A DNA stretch of 64,000 bases from Planctomycetia bacterium (GCA_016795155.1 JAEUIE010000028.1:1-64000), one strand, 5' to 3'. Shown: positions 1 through 8,865, numbered from the stretch's first letter. Notes: generated from the sequence alone by a model not told the origin. Numbers and translations: made by a program.

Positions 1-123
1 GGACTGGGCAACAACCAAACACAACTACTCGCTGCCATCGCCAACTATCAACTTCTGCTGCGACATAACCACCGCTGCGGAAACAACAACGGGCAAATAC
101 AATGGATCCTCGATGCACTCTGA
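1..123 (+). CDS. C-terminal end of an unidentified protein (partial)
   Basis: The window opens inside a reading frame that stays open in frame 1 for 40 codons and stops with TGA at 121-123. The visible tail is hydrophilic, rich in Asn, Gln and Leu, and ends in a short amphipathic stretch (QIQWILDAL). Its composition faintly recalls the C-terminus of TolC-like outer-membrane factors, but 40 residues are too few to assign a family. It is followed by a palindrome-related repeat at 141-174 and then by a convergent gene. An open frame of this length could also arise by chance. Confidence 0.45.
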   Translation, partial: GLGNNQTQLLAAIANYQLLLRHNHRCGNNNGQIQWILDAL

Positions 124-140
124 ATTACCGGACGGCCTCT

Positions 141-174
141 ACACGCAAACCGTGGCACCCGACTCGCATGACTT
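141..174. repeat. Interspersed repeat, copy A
   Basis: This 34-base element matches 44489-44522 at 30 of 34 positions, and all four differences are transitions. The shared core is AACCGTGGCACCC followed by a CGC-TGACTT end. Copy B also carries the left arm of a long hairpin, which is degenerate here. Both copies lie between convergent genes, just past the stop of a plus-strand gene. Confidence 0.6.
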
Positions 175-180
175 CAGATA

Positions 181-924
181 TTAATCCAGTTTGAAAGCTT
201 CTGGCTTGCTGCCAGCGTGGCGTTTGGATTCACTCATCTTGGATTCGATGAGCACTTTACCTTCACGTTTGAGAACCATGTTCTTGAAAACCATCTCGCC
301 AGTAGCCAGTTTTTCATAGTCTGAAAATTCGGCGTCCTGTGTTACCTCTTTCCAACCCTGGAATTCATCCTTGACCTTATCGGTGCAGCCAGCAAGGTAG
401 TGAGTGTTCTTGTCAAAATGCAGAGTGACGTCCCGTTTGCCTTCTCGGGATACCAGCACGCTGACGACTGACTTGCCAGCAAATGAACGTTCACCCAGCA
501 GTTTCAGTTTAAAGGCTGTATCGTTTACCAGTGGTGTCAGACTGTTCACCCAAAGCTGATAGAGTGAATGGGTTGTCTCTTCCAGCTTCTCGCCTTCCAC
601 CATGCGTGATTGCCCCATGGCGCTCTCTTTGGCCTGATTGCCGTTTTGAATAAAGACGATCTCTATCTTCTGCCCCTGGAATTCGCCTTTCATCTCGAAA
701 CGGTATTTGTCGGAAGGCTCGAATGTCCAGTAGGAATCGTAAACAATGGATGCACCGCCGAAGTTCATCTTACCCTGCTCGTGCCAGGTCTGGTAATAGG
801 GCTTGCCATCGTTGGGAACGCCCATAGCAGCGATGGCTTTCTTGACAACACCCTCTGCTGATTCCTGTGCAGCTATCGCTGATGTTGCGATCAGCAGAAG
901 GGACAAGCTCGTGAAAATGCGCAT
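181..924 (-). CDS. Exported protein of unknown function
   Basis: The product has 247 residues. An N-terminal signal peptide (about residues 1-19, cleavage near AIA-A) indicates export. The rest is soluble, rich in beta-prone charged segments, and has no transmembrane helix. It resembles the many planctomycete secreted proteins with a lipocalin or LolA-like beta fold (alternating WTFEP, YRFEMKG and VTLHFDKN strands), but no catalytic motif is visible and the fold is a guess. The gene starts 23 bases after the stop of the membrane-protein gene at 948-2546 and is probably co-transcribed with it. ATG was chosen because it begins the signal peptide. Confidence 0.7.
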   Translation of the reverse strand: MRIFTSLSLLLIATSAIAAQESAEGVVKKAIAAMGVPNDGKPYYQTWHEQGKMNFGGASIVYDSYWTFEPSDKYRFEMKGEFQGQKIEIVFIQNGNQAKESAMGQSRMVEGEKLEETTHSLYQLWVNSLTPLVNDTAFKLKLLGERSFAGKSVVSVLVSREGKRDVTLHFDKNTHYLAGCTDKVKDEFQGWKEVTQDAEFSDYEKLATGEMVFKNMVLKREGKVLIESKMSESKRHAGSKPEAFKLD

Positions 925-947
925 AACAGTCTTCCTTTCTTCAATGG

Positions 948-2546
948 TTAATCAAACTGTGTGGATGCAGTATCCTGAACGTGTTTTGCAATGCCTTCAT
1001 CGGTGTTACTGATCGGCCCATGATGATTCGCGGCCAGGTAAAGCACCGAGAATGCATGGTAGCCCGGAAAGAAATTCCGCTTCGATATTCCCAGTGTAAT
1101 GATTGGCTTGGGCTTTCCGCGCTGAAATATGGTGCATTTTCCCTGCTCGATAGAAAAACCTGAAATATCGTGGTAGGAAATGGTTTGTTCAGGCTTCCTA
1201 CCATACCAACTTCCTGGAATGTAACGCAGTTGATCGTGCTCCAGTGTAACCAGATCGGCCCAGGGAACCGATTGACCGCCCTGCACTGTCTGTACCATGC
1301 GATTGCCTATGATGGCAGCGAGCGAATCACGCAGGACATCCAGAGAAGTGTCCACGTTCTTGATCGTTGTGCCGAAAACCATTTTCGGCTTATTGAGTTC
1401 AGCCCGGGGAAAGAAGGTCATTTTCAGATGGGTGCCAAGGTAAGCGCCGTTGTGATAATGCTTGGTCGCGGAATAGGTGAACTCATTCAAATCGGTGTAG
1501 AGCAATGTGTGTTCACGAAAAACGCCTCGCTGGTAGAGACCAAACTCATGACAGCGGAATATCGTTTTGAATGTGATCCAGGCGGCGATACTCATCAATA
1601 CTGCGATGGGAAGGAAACAAATCGCAAGAATCAGCATGACTTCGCGCTCATGCTTGTCTGCACCACCTGCCGCAATAACCACAATAAAAATCAGACTGGC
1701 TGCCAAGAGGAGTCCCGCTACGACGAGCAGAGATATGCCAATGCTTTTTTTGGGCTTTCGTTCGAAGATGATGCGGCCAAGCTGACCGTCCGCAACTGTT
1801 ATGTTCTGGTCGCCTCGCTTTGCGAGTATTTCTTCGATGAGCAGATGAAGAATGTGTGCGTTGGCAGCATGGATGGGAATAGCTGCAAAAGCTTCTTCTT
1901 GGCCATTCCTCCAGAATTTGAGCTTATCTTCGATAGTCTGCACTGCCACGATTTCGGACAATGGCGTTTCCGAATCTTCCGATTTCTGGTTGCGAATCAA
2001 GAGACTTGAATTGGTAAGTTCCCAGCCTTCACCCAACACGCTCTGGTTTTTGAGGCGTTCACCATCAGCCCGATCCTTGAGCAGTTTGACAATGCGAACG
2101 ATGAACTCATCAGCGGGATCGACCTGTCCTACCTTGTACTTGCTCTTCATCTCAATAAGTTCTGGCTGATTGCCGCTGGCAACGACCCAGACACGGAAGG
2201 TTCGCGTCGTGGAAGTGTGGTTGCCGTTTTCAAAATTATCCTTGTACTGCAGGGCGATGCTGACAATGTCATCGTCGCTGAATGTTCTTTCACCAATGTG
2301 ATCGGTGATGGTAAAGCGATGCGGCTCGGTTGTCAGCCACATCAGGTTGCGAACGCGTGTTGTTTCGATGTAAAAGCTGGCAAACAGCAGCAACAGCCCT
2401 GCCCCGCCCAGGCTGAAGCCGATGACGCTGTTGTTCTTGATCACAGCCAGCACAATTCCGACAATAATGAGCAGCACGCCGCCGCCACCGGTCAGATAAG
2501 CAGGCAGACGGGATTCACTGCTCCGAATGAGGATACGGTCACTCAT
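948..2546 (-). CDS. Four-helix membrane protein of unknown function
   Basis: The product has 532 residues from the ATG at 2546, which begins MSDRILIRSS. A start eight codons upstream is possible. Two hydrophobic helices lie at about residues 18-60 and two more at about 265-325. They separate a cytosolic-looking central domain (SALQYKDNFENG region, residues 75-250) from a C-terminal domain of about 200 residues with many beta strands. Both soluble parts are built like PH-type domains that read out membrane state, but this is inference. No family was recognised. The gene is upstream of the exported protein at 181-924 and divergent from the DUF2071 gene at 2634. Confidence 0.75.
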   Translation of the reverse strand: MSDRILIRSSESRLPAYLTGGGGVLLIIVGIVLAVIKNNSVIGFSLGGAGLLLLFASFYIETTRVRNLMWLTTEPHRFTITDHIGERTFSDDDIVSIALQYKDNFENGNHTSTTRTFRVWVVASGNQPELIEMKSKYKVGQVDPADEFIVRIVKLLKDRADGERLKNQSVLGEGWELTNSSLLIRNQKSEDSETPLSEIVAVQTIEDKLKFWRNGQEEAFAAIPIHAANAHILHLLIEEILAKRGDQNITVADGQLGRIIFERKPKKSIGISLLVVAGLLLAASLIFIVVIAAGGADKHEREVMLILAICFLPIAVLMSIAAWITFKTIFRCHEFGLYQRGVFREHTLLYTDLNEFTYSATKHYHNGAYLGTHLKMTFFPRAELNKPKMVFGTTIKNVDTSLDVLRDSLAAIIGNRMVQTVQGGQSVPWADLVTLEHDQLRYIPGSWYGRKPEQTISYHDISGFSIEQGKCTIFQRGKPKPIITLGISKRNFFPGYHAFSVLYLAANHHGPISNTDEGIAKHVQDTASTQFD

Positions 2547-2633
2547 GATGATGTTAGTTCCTTCATCCAATTTCCTCTGTTATGATCTTGCGTAGTTTTA
2601 CTGGAGATTGCAAGTACATCCCGGACCGGAATC

Positions 2634-3365
2634 ATGTCGAACAAGCCTTTCCTGACAGCGCACTGGCATACGCTGGTCATGCTGAATTATGTGGTTGCCC
2701 CGGAATTGATCCAGCACCTGGTACCGGCTGGAACAGAATTAGACACCTGGCAGGGACGCCATTATGTCAGCATGGTGGGATTTCGTTTTGAACAGACGAG
2801 AGTTCGTGGCTGGGCTATCCCGTTTCATCAGCATTTTGATGAAGTCAACTTACGGATGTATGTTCGTAAACGTGATGCAAACGGCTGGCGGCGAGGCGTT
2901 GTGTTTGTCAAAGAGATTGTTCCAAGATGGGTCATCGCAACAGTGGCCCGAGTTGTTTACAACGAGAACTACATCACCTTGCCGATGCAGTCCATTGCCA
3001 AAACGTCCACAGAGGATCAAAAGGGAGAAGCGAAATATCGATGGAAATGGAACGGTCATTGGTGCGAACTAGGGGCAGATTTCACAGGCCAGCCAGTATT
3101 GCCTTCTGAAGGCTCGGAAGAACAGTTTATCACTGAGCATTATTGGGGTTATGTAACCCAACGTCATGGGAGCGTGGTCGAATATGAAGTCAAGCATCCT
3201 TCGTGGCGTATCTGGAAGGCTGATCGATCCTGGCTGAATGGGGAGTTGACAGGCCTTTATGGCCCGAAGTTGGAAGAGATAGTGAAACAGCCCGCTGCTT
3301 CTGCCTTTATTGCTGAGGGATCGGCGATCAGTGTTTCACGAGCAGCCAAATTGCCAAGTGTATAG
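2634..3365 (+). CDS. DUF2071 (YqjF-like) family protein
   Basis: The product has 243 residues. The opening pattern, TAHWHTLVMLNYVVAPELIQHLVP followed by a YVSMVGFRFEQTRV block and an NLRMYVR strand, is characteristic of the YqjF/DUF2071 family, soluble proteins with an acetoacetate-decarboxylase-like fold. That family has no established reaction. Length matches the family (about 240 residues). The start is ATG at 2634 with only a weak purine-rich stretch upstream. The gene is divergent from the membrane-protein gene, sharing an intergenic region of under 90 bases, and is followed by a small unknown gene in the same direction. Confidence 0.8.
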   Translation: MSNKPFLTAHWHTLVMLNYVVAPELIQHLVPAGTELDTWQGRHYVSMVGFRFEQTRVRGWAIPFHQHFDEVNLRMYVRKRDANGWRRGVVFVKEIVPRWVIATVARVVYNENYITLPMQSIAKTSTEDQKGEAKYRWKWNGHWCELGADFTGQPVLPSEGSEEQFITEHYWGYVTQRHGSVVEYEVKHPSWRIWKADRSWLNGELTGLYGPKLEEIVKQPAASAFIAEGSAISVSRAAKLPSV

Positions 3366-3442
3366 TCATTACCAAGAAAATCGAAAAAAATGAATAGTCA
3401 CTTTGTTCCTGTTACAATGGCGAAAGGAAAGAGGGGGATTCA

Positions 3443-3781
3443 ATGTATCCATCAGGACTTTGGCGTGGCTTCTGGGAACAGCAATATTTCGGCAGGCAGT
3501 TCATGGATGATTTCACGTTGAAATTTCACAACGGCAGCATCAGCGGCGGTGGAAAGGATATCGTTGGCCTGTTTGTCATCAAGGGTGAGTATGACCAGGG
3601 GCAGATTTCCTTCGTGAAGCAGTATATCGGCAAACACAAAGTTGTTTACACCGGGCAATACGATGGCGAAGGTTCCATCCATGGAACGTGGGTGATACCA
3701 GGCGACTCAAAAGGTCCTTTCTCGCTATCACCCAGTCCCTACCAGGCCAAGGCTGATGATCCCATCCAAGAAATTGGATGA
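3443..3781 (+). CDS. Small beta-rich protein of unknown function
   Basis: The product has 112 residues, with no signal peptide or membrane helix. It reads as consecutive short beta strands with Gly/Asp turns (LKFHNGSISGGG, KGEYDQGQISF, YTGQYDGEGSIHGTW), suggesting a small beta barrel or streptavidin-like meander. A strong ribosome-binding site (GAGGGGG) sits just upstream of the ATG at 3443. The stop codon is four bases from the convergent fabI stop. No function can be assigned. Confidence 0.7.
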   Translation: MYPSGLWRGFWEQQYFGRQFMDDFTLKFHNGSISGGGKDIVGLFVIKGEYDQGQISFVKQYIGKHKVVYTGQYDGEGSIHGTWVIPGDSKGPFSLSPSPYQAKADDPIQEIG

Positions 3782-3785
3782 GATG

Positions 3786-4658
3786 TTACACACCCATCAC
3801 ATGGTAGCCACAATCTACATAGAGCACCTGACCGGTAATACCGGAAGCTAACGGGCTGCACAAAAACAGGGTTGCTTGTGCCACTTCATCAGCGGTAATG
3901 CCTCGAGGCAATGGACTCTTTTCTGCAGCGTGCTGAATCATCTGCTCAATATCACCAATGCCCTTGGCAGCTCGTGATGCATAGGGGCCTGCGGAAATGG
4001 TGTTCACCCGAATATTATCTTTGCCGTAATTGAACGCAAGTTGCTTGGTATCTATCTGCAATGCTGCTTTGGAAGTGGACATGCCGCCGCCGTAGTGGGG
4101 CACGACGCGCTCGCCTCCGATGTAGGACAGGGAAACGACGGATCCGCCTTGAGTCATTAGTGGAGAAATCGCTCGCATTAGCCCTGTCAATGAGTAGGCG
4201 CTGATGGAAAGCGCCTGCAGGTAAGCAGCCCGGCTGGTATCACGCTGTGTTTTCTTCACTTCAGAACTGAAGGCAACGGAATGAATCAGGATGTCAACAC
4301 GTGGGAAATCTGCTTTGATTTTATCGTGCATTCCCTGCAGCGAGAAATCACCATGCTTGGCGTAACGACGGTCGGTGCGAGTTTTTTCGTCAACATCGGC
4401 CATCGTATCGTAACTGACATCGCAGGGTACCACTTTATCGACCTTCAGGTTGCCTTTTCCAAAGGGCAGAACCCGGGCCTCAGCATCCTTGTCGTTGCTT
4501 AAAAACATCTCCACAATGCCGGTGACACGTGGATGGACGGCAAAAATCAGCCTGGCCCCGGCAGCCTGCAGCGTTTTGGCAATAGTCCACGCAAAGCTCT
4601 CATTGTCGGAAACACCGGTAACGAGTGCCACCTGACCTGATAAATCAAGAGGAATCAT
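3786..4658 (-). CDS. fabI: Enoyl-[acyl-carrier-protein] reductase (NADH), plant/chlamydia-like FabI
   Basis: The product has 290 residues and carries out the last reduction of the fatty-acid elongation cycle (trans-2-enoyl-ACP to acyl-ACP with NADH) in the cytoplasm. It is a short-chain dehydrogenase fold starting LSGQVALVTGVSDNESFAW. The active site reads YGGGMSTSK, with Tyr189 and Lys197, so Tyr and Lys are separated by seven residues as in plant plastid reductases rather than by the six of E. coli FabI. It also has an insert near residues 55-105 before the second Rossmann strand. ATG at 4658 was preferred over 4667 because AAGGA lies at proper spacing only for the former. It is divergent from the Nudix gene. 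Confidence 0.92.
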   Translation of the reverse strand: MIPLDLSGQVALVTGVSDNESFAWTIAKTLQAAGARLIFAVHPRVTGIVEMFLSNDKDAEARVLPFGKGNLKVDKVVPCDVSYDTMADVDEKTRTDRRYAKHGDFSLQGMHDKIKADFPRVDILIHSVAFSSEVKKTQRDTSRAAYLQALSISAYSLTGLMRAISPLMTQGGSVVSLSYIGGERVVPHYGGGMSTSKAALQIDTKQLAFNYGKDNIRVNTISAGPYASRAAKGIGDIEQMIQHAAEKSPLPRGITADEVAQATLFLCSPLASGITGQVLYVDCGYHVMGV

Positions 4659-4752
4659 GAAACCCATCCTTGCCTGAATACTGGTAACATGATGTAAATA
4701 TATTGTTGGGATAGTAGATGGCTCGTTCTCTGGTCACTTGGAGCATGATCTG

Positions 4753-5166
4753 ATGGCGGAGGGATCCACAAAACCGGAAATGCAGGTAGCCATCGGCATT
4801 GTGCGCTGGGATGATCAATTTCTCGTCGGCGCTCGCCGTGAGGATCAAACTTGGCCAGGCCGTGATGAGTTCCCCGGCGGAAAAGTGGAATATGGCGAAA
4901 CGATCGACCAGGCCGTCTGGCGGGAAGTGCGTGAAGAAACAGGCATCGATATCCGGCTCATGAACTGGCGACGGGAAGTCATCATCCCCGCTGGTCATAA
5001 AAATCTGCGACTGGTTTTTGTACTCTGTGAGCCAATTGAAGACATTGAGCCTGATGCTCCGTTTCGATGGGTAAAACGAAACGATCTGTTGAAACTCGAA
5101 TTTCCGCCAGCCAATATGCCTATTCTGGAAGAGTTGATTAAGCGAACGGATGAATCGGTTTACTAA
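4753..5166 (+). CDS. Nudix hydrolase (MutT-like)
   Basis: The product has 137 residues and hydrolyses a nucleoside diphosphate linked to another moiety, using divalent metal. The Nudix box is complete: GGKVEYGE, then seven residues, then REVREETGI, fitting GX5EX7REUXEEXGU. The neighbouring strand (GARREDQTWPGRDEFPGGK) resembles MutT/CTP-pyrophosphohydrolase enzymes that clean the nucleotide pool, but GDP-mannose mannosyl hydrolases share it and the substrate is unknown. ATG at 4753 is preceded by GGAG nine bases upstream. A TTG five codons earlier is the alternative. The gene is convergent with the UbiA-type gene, with 11 bases between stops. Confidence 0.88.
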   Translation: MAEGSTKPEMQVAIGIVRWDDQFLVGARREDQTWPGRDEFPGGKVEYGETIDQAVWREVREETGIDIRLMNWRREVIIPAGHKNLRLVFVLCEPIEDIEPDAPFRWVKRNDLLKLEFPPANMPILEELIKRTDESVY

Positions 5167-5177
5167 CAGTCATGGAG

Positions 5178-6092
5178 TTAAGCTGATTTCTGAAAACATA
5201 CATCAACAATGATAATCACCAGCATACCCACACTGATCACGCCATTCACCTGGAAGAATGCCTGATTGACTCGTGACAAGTCGTTGGGCTTCACGATAGC
5301 ATGCTCGTAACAGAGCAGACAAGCTACCAGGATGATGCCTACCAGATAGATCATTCCCAATTCAGCGATGAAATAAAGAATCAGTAAACAGAGAACCATG
5401 CAGATATGGCTCAGGAACGCAACACGCAATGCGTTGTTCACTCCAAGGGCTGCAGGGATGCTGTGCAGTTTTGCTTTGGTATCAAAGTCAACATCCTGAG
5501 TGGCATAGAGAATATCAAAGCCTGTAACCCAGAAGAGTACTGCTAAACCTAATACTACTGGCGTCCACGAAAGTGAACCTGTGATGGCCAGCCAGGCCGC
5601 AATCGGTGCCAGCATGAGTGATAAACCGAGCCAGACATGACACAGGGCGGTGAATCGTTTGGTGAAGGAGTAGCCTGCGATAAAGAGCAGCACTGGAATA
5701 CTGAGAATGAGGGGCCAAAGGTTCTCGTTCCAGACCCAGAAATGGATCGTTGATATCACAAACCCGATGGCTGAGAGTATCGCAAACCAGGTTACAGCCT
5801 GCACGGAGAGTAAGCCTGCGGGAAGATGGCGTTTTTCGGTGCGTGGATTGGCTGCATCAATCTTGCGATCAACCAGGCGATTGATTGCCATCGCCCAGGT
5901 GCGTGCAAGAACCATGCAGGGGATGATACCAGCAATATCGATAAATATCTCAAACGGTTTTGTTCTGCCTGAAGCACGCCAGGCCAGAACAGCGCCTGCC
6001 AATGCGAAAGGCAACGCGAAGAGTGTGTGGCTGAAGCGGATCATTTCCAGAAACAGACGAACCTGCTTCAGCCAGCCTGATGAGTTATTCAT
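5178..6092 (-). CDS. UbiA-family aromatic prenyltransferase (4-hydroxybenzoate/naphthoate type)
   Basis: This 304-residue integral membrane enzyme, with about eight hydrophobic helices, transfers a polyprenyl chain onto an aromatic acid in quinone biosynthesis. The first Mg-diphosphate motif is NRLVDRKID (Asn71, Asp75, Asp79), followed by AANPRTEKRHLP. The second, YATQDVDFD, lies in the second half. This subgroup is often found where menaquinone is made by the futalosine route (MqnP-like), so that is the likely role here, although no other mqn gene is in the window. The ATG at 6092 overlaps the upstream NYN gene by eight bases. An ATG at 6104 is possible. Confidence 0.88.
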   Translation of the reverse strand: MNNSSGWLKQVRLFLEMIRFSHTLFALPFALAGAVLAWRASGRTKPFEIFIDIAGIIPCMVLARTWAMAINRLVDRKIDAANPRTEKRHLPAGLLSVQAVTWFAILSAIGFVISTIHFWVWNENLWPLILSIPVLLFIAGYSFTKRFTALCHVWLGLSLMLAPIAAWLAITGSLSWTPVVLGLAVLFWVTGFDILYATQDVDFDTKAKLHSIPAALGVNNALRVAFLSHICMVLCLLILYFIAELGMIYLVGIILVACLLCYEHAIVKPNDLSRVNQAFFQVNGVISVGMLVIIIVDVCFQKSA

Positions 6093-7608
6093 CAAAAATT
6101 CCAAAGCCGAAGCCTCGACGCTGCTCTTGTTCTCGCTCTTCTACCGCAGGCTTTTCTTCGACCGGTTTGACTATGGGTGCAGGTGAAGGTTCCACAGCAG
6201 CCACAGCTATTTCGGAAGGAACATCGTGTGATACAGGAGCTTCTTCAAAAGATGCGAATGAAACCGATGCATCAACCGGCTCAGCTTTACGGGGGGTTGC
6301 AATATCATCGAACGAAATCGGCATGTCTTCAATAACCGTGGGAACCGTTACAGGCTCTTCGTTGGGTTTTTCTTTACCCTTGCCTCGCCGACGGCGCTTC
6401 TTGAATTTGTCTTTCTCTTCGGATTCGGGTGCAGCCATATCTTCGGTATCAATGACTTCAGATTCATCGACCTGCTTTTCAACAACCGGTCGTTCCGTCG
6501 TTTTCCTGGATTCAGCCAGGTTTGCCATGACTTCATCGGCGGTCGAGTTGAAGGGGCTGCGCTGAGTACCTGAGAATTCTGCAAATTCATCTTCAAAAGC
6601 TGCGGACTTTTGTTTCCCCAGAAACTGGCTGGTCTCTTCTGCAAAATCCGAGAAGCCTTGGAATCTGGTTTCACGAGGCTTGATCTCTGCTGCGATTGGC
6701 CGTGTCGCAGGGATTCGTTCCAGACCGACATCACGTTCTGGCCGGGCAGCGATGCCTCGTTTGGTTGGGGTTCCTTTAACCGGAGCACGGCTGGGGAGCG
6801 AATGTGTCTCCTTGCCCCTGGTGCGAGGGCTTTCCTTTCGGACATGCGGACTAAGCTCAGCACCAAAACGAACTACGCTGTAGGTGCCGCGTTTAGCGTC
6901 TCTTTCGAGTTCAACCAGTCCCTGAGCTTGTGCATCTTCCAGCAATGCCGAAAACGTCGCGAACCCATGATAGGTTTCGTTGAAGGAAGGCTTCTTCCGC
7001 TTCATAGTCTCCTTAATCATGGAAGCCCAGAGCACTTCCTTGTTTTCGCGACGCAGGGCCACGCATGCTTCCAGCAACAGTTCCAGCGCCTTTCGCTTGG
7101 TATCGGGCACAGGCAGATTGACCTTGGGAGTATCAGCCTTCTCCACTTCCAGGTCTTCGTAATAGATGAACTCATCACAGTTATCGCGAAGCAGATCACT
7201 GGTCGAATTGCTCATCCCCAGGCCGATGACGTGCTTGCCCATTTCCTTGAGCTTGGAGACGAGCGGGGTAAAGTCGCTGTCGCCTGAAACAATGACGAAG
7301 GTATCGATGTGAGGCTTGCTGTAAGCCAGGTCCATGGCATCGACGCAGAGGCGAATGTCTGCAGAGTTCTTGCCGGTCATGGACCGTTTCGGAATTTCGA
7401 CCAATTCAAAGGCCGCTTCATGTAACGATGCAGTGTAAGGAAGATAACGACTCCAATCTGCATACGTTTTCTTCGAGACGATTTTTCCCTTTTCCACCAT
7501 TCGCTTGAGCACACGCTGGATATCAAAACGATCCGTGCGGCGAAAACCCTGAGCAATGTTGTCAAAATCCACAAATATCGCCAATGCGCGTTCAGACTCG
7601 TTAGGCAT
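6085..7608 (-). CDS. NYN-domain (PIN-like) protein with OST-HTH/LOTUS domain
   Basis: The product has 507 residues. Residues 8-155 form a LabA/DUF88-type NYN domain, a PIN-like RNase fold, with acidic motifs VDFDN (Asp14, Asp16), SADIRLCVDAMD and VSGDSDF. Residues 168-245 match an OST-HTH (LOTUS) winged-helix module that binds RNA. The rest, about 260 residues, is a low-complexity tail alternating basic blocks (FKKRRRRGKGKEK) with acidic/proline stretches and ending RRGFGFGIFDE. The combination suggests a cytoplasmic RNA-processing or RNA-silencing protein whose target is unknown. The last eight bases overlap the prenyltransferase start, so the two are probably translated as a pair. Confidence 0.85.
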   Translation of the reverse strand: MPNESERALAIFVDFDNIAQGFRRTDRFDIQRVLKRMVEKGKIVSKKTYADWSRYLPYTASLHEAAFELVEIPKRSMTGKNSADIRLCVDAMDLAYSKPHIDTFVIVSGDSDFTPLVSKLKEMGKHVIGLGMSNSTSDLLRDNCDEFIYYEDLEVEKADTPKVNLPVPDTKRKALELLLEACVALRRENKEVLWASMIKETMKRKKPSFNETYHGFATFSALLEDAQAQGLVELERDAKRGTYSVVRFGAELSPHVRKESPRTRGKETHSLPSRAPVKGTPTKRGIAARPERDVGLERIPATRPIAAEIKPRETRFQGFSDFAEETSQFLGKQKSAAFEDEFAEFSGTQRSPFNSTADEVMANLAESRKTTERPVVEKQVDESEVIDTEDMAAPESEEKDKFKKRRRRGKGKEKPNEEPVTVPTVIEDMPISFDDIATPRKAEPVDASVSFASFEEAPVSHDVPSEIAVAAVEPSPAPIVKPVEEKPAVEEREQEQRRGFGFGIFDE

Positions 7609-7775
7609 ACTTTCATTCCAGTTACTAGATCAGGCAATTATAGTTGCCAACGTGTGAGAAAACAGCAGGATTTTGGTCTGATAAACTCCTGCAGGAATTA
7701 TTGAGCGTAGGGTAAATCATCTGACATGGATGACGAATACCCTCGATAGCAAGCATGTTTCCTCGAGACAATGTG

Positions 7776-7822
7776 GAGCCAGCAGTTCGAACAATGGGCT
7801 TGGCACAAAGAACTGCTGGCTC
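7776..7822 (-). terminator. Long inverted repeat downstream of the outer-membrane lipoprotein gene
   Basis: Arms 7776-7788 and 7810-7822 are perfect 13-base inverted repeats (GAGCCAGCAGTTC) with a 21-base loop. They lie about 20 bases beyond the stop of the minus-strand gene at 7844-8767. There is no T-tract on either side, so it may be a 3' end-protecting hairpin rather than an intrinsic terminator. Confidence 0.5.
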
Positions 7823-7843
7823 TGCATGGTATTTGCAGCAACT

Positions 7844-8767
7844 CTAAAACCGAACGGCAAAGCCAGCACCCACAAAGAAATCGTCTGATTGCTTGTTCAA
7901 ACCTACGCCAGCGCGAATATCATACTGGAAATTGGGCGTGAATTTATAGGTAAAACCGCCATCAAAGAAGTAGTATGGGCCAATGTCTGGTGCATTGCCG
8001 CTGAATGGTTCAATGCCAAACACTTCCATGTAACTGCCCAGTTTTTCAGTAAAGGCATAACCAACCGTCAACGACTGGGCGAGTTCCAGATAAGAGTGCC
8101 CCGAATCGGTTACTGCTGCATTTCCCTGGATGCTTCCACCCATCGAAATCTTGTCCGTGATGTCCCAACCAAAGAGGTAGTTCATACCAGGCAGTGTTTT
8201 ACCTGTTGTTGTATTGTCTGAGCCAGTCGGGACGGTTGCCTGGATGATGAGCGCTGATTCAGGCATGTATTCTTTTTGTTCAGTAAGGGCTAATTTGACA
8301 CCTACATAGAGGTCTTCCGGCCCTTGTGAAACAGCACCGGGCATATGAGTGCTGGAATAGTTCTGGGCGATTCGCCATTCGAACCAATCTGCAAACATAC
8401 CAATGCGGAACAAGGCTTCTGGATAGGAATGCTGATTCTGAACTCCAGCTTCACGGTTTCTGCTATAAGTGTATCCTGATTCAAGCTGTATTCGGTTGCG
8501 ACCTACAGTGGAACTCGCTTCTGTAAAGTCTGGCCTATCAGTGGCAATGACATCATTCTCAGGTTCGTTTCCGTTTTCAGAATCACCATTGGAATGCTTC
8601 TTGTCATCCTTCTCCCCGTTCTTTTTGGGCACTTCCCAGGATAGCAGTGTCTTGGCGCCCAACGCTGAAAGTCGCGAATCGCAGCAATTGTTGTCAGCAG
8701 AGTGTTGACATCCAACAATACTAATAAGCATCAAACACAGAGAACTTAACAATAATGCACGAAACAT
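7844..8767 (-). CDS. Outer-membrane beta-barrel lipoprotein, phenol-degradation MetA-like family
   Basis: The product has 307 residues from the ATG at 8767, chosen because GAGGA sits six bases upstream, whereas the ATG at 8794 has no site. It has a lipoprotein signal (LMLISIVGC, Cys about residue 20), a charged linker (KNGEKDDKK...ENEPEND), then a barrel-like domain beginning TDRPDFTEASSTVGR and RIQLESGYTY. This pattern is typical of transporter-like proteins called MetA-pathway of phenol degradation, found widely in planctomycetes and not shown to degrade phenol. Alternating aromatic strands end in FVGAGFAVRF, a C-terminal Phe usual for barrel insertion. It is transcribed alone, downstream of the sigma-54 activator. 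Confidence 0.78.
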   Translation of the reverse strand: MFRALLLSSLCLMLISIVGCQHSADNNCCDSRLSALGAKTLLSWEVPKKNGEKDDKKHSNGDSENGNEPENDVIATDRPDFTEASSTVGRNRIQLESGYTYSRNREAGVQNQHSYPEALFRIGMFADWFEWRIAQNYSSTHMPGAVSQGPEDLYVGVKLALTEQKEYMPESALIIQATVPTGSDNTTTGKTLPGMNYLFGWDITDKISMGGSIQGNAAVTDSGHSYLELAQSLTVGYAFTEKLGSYMEVFGIEPFSGNAPDIGPYYFFDGGFTYKFTPNFQYDIRAGVGLNKQSDDFFVGAGFAVRF

Positions 8768-8865
8768 GGCAGTCCTCGGAATTTGACTAAACAATAATTG
8801 TCATTATCCATTTTTTCGGCATTCTTTATTGTTTTGATGAAGCTAAATCTCAAACTTAGCTTGAC

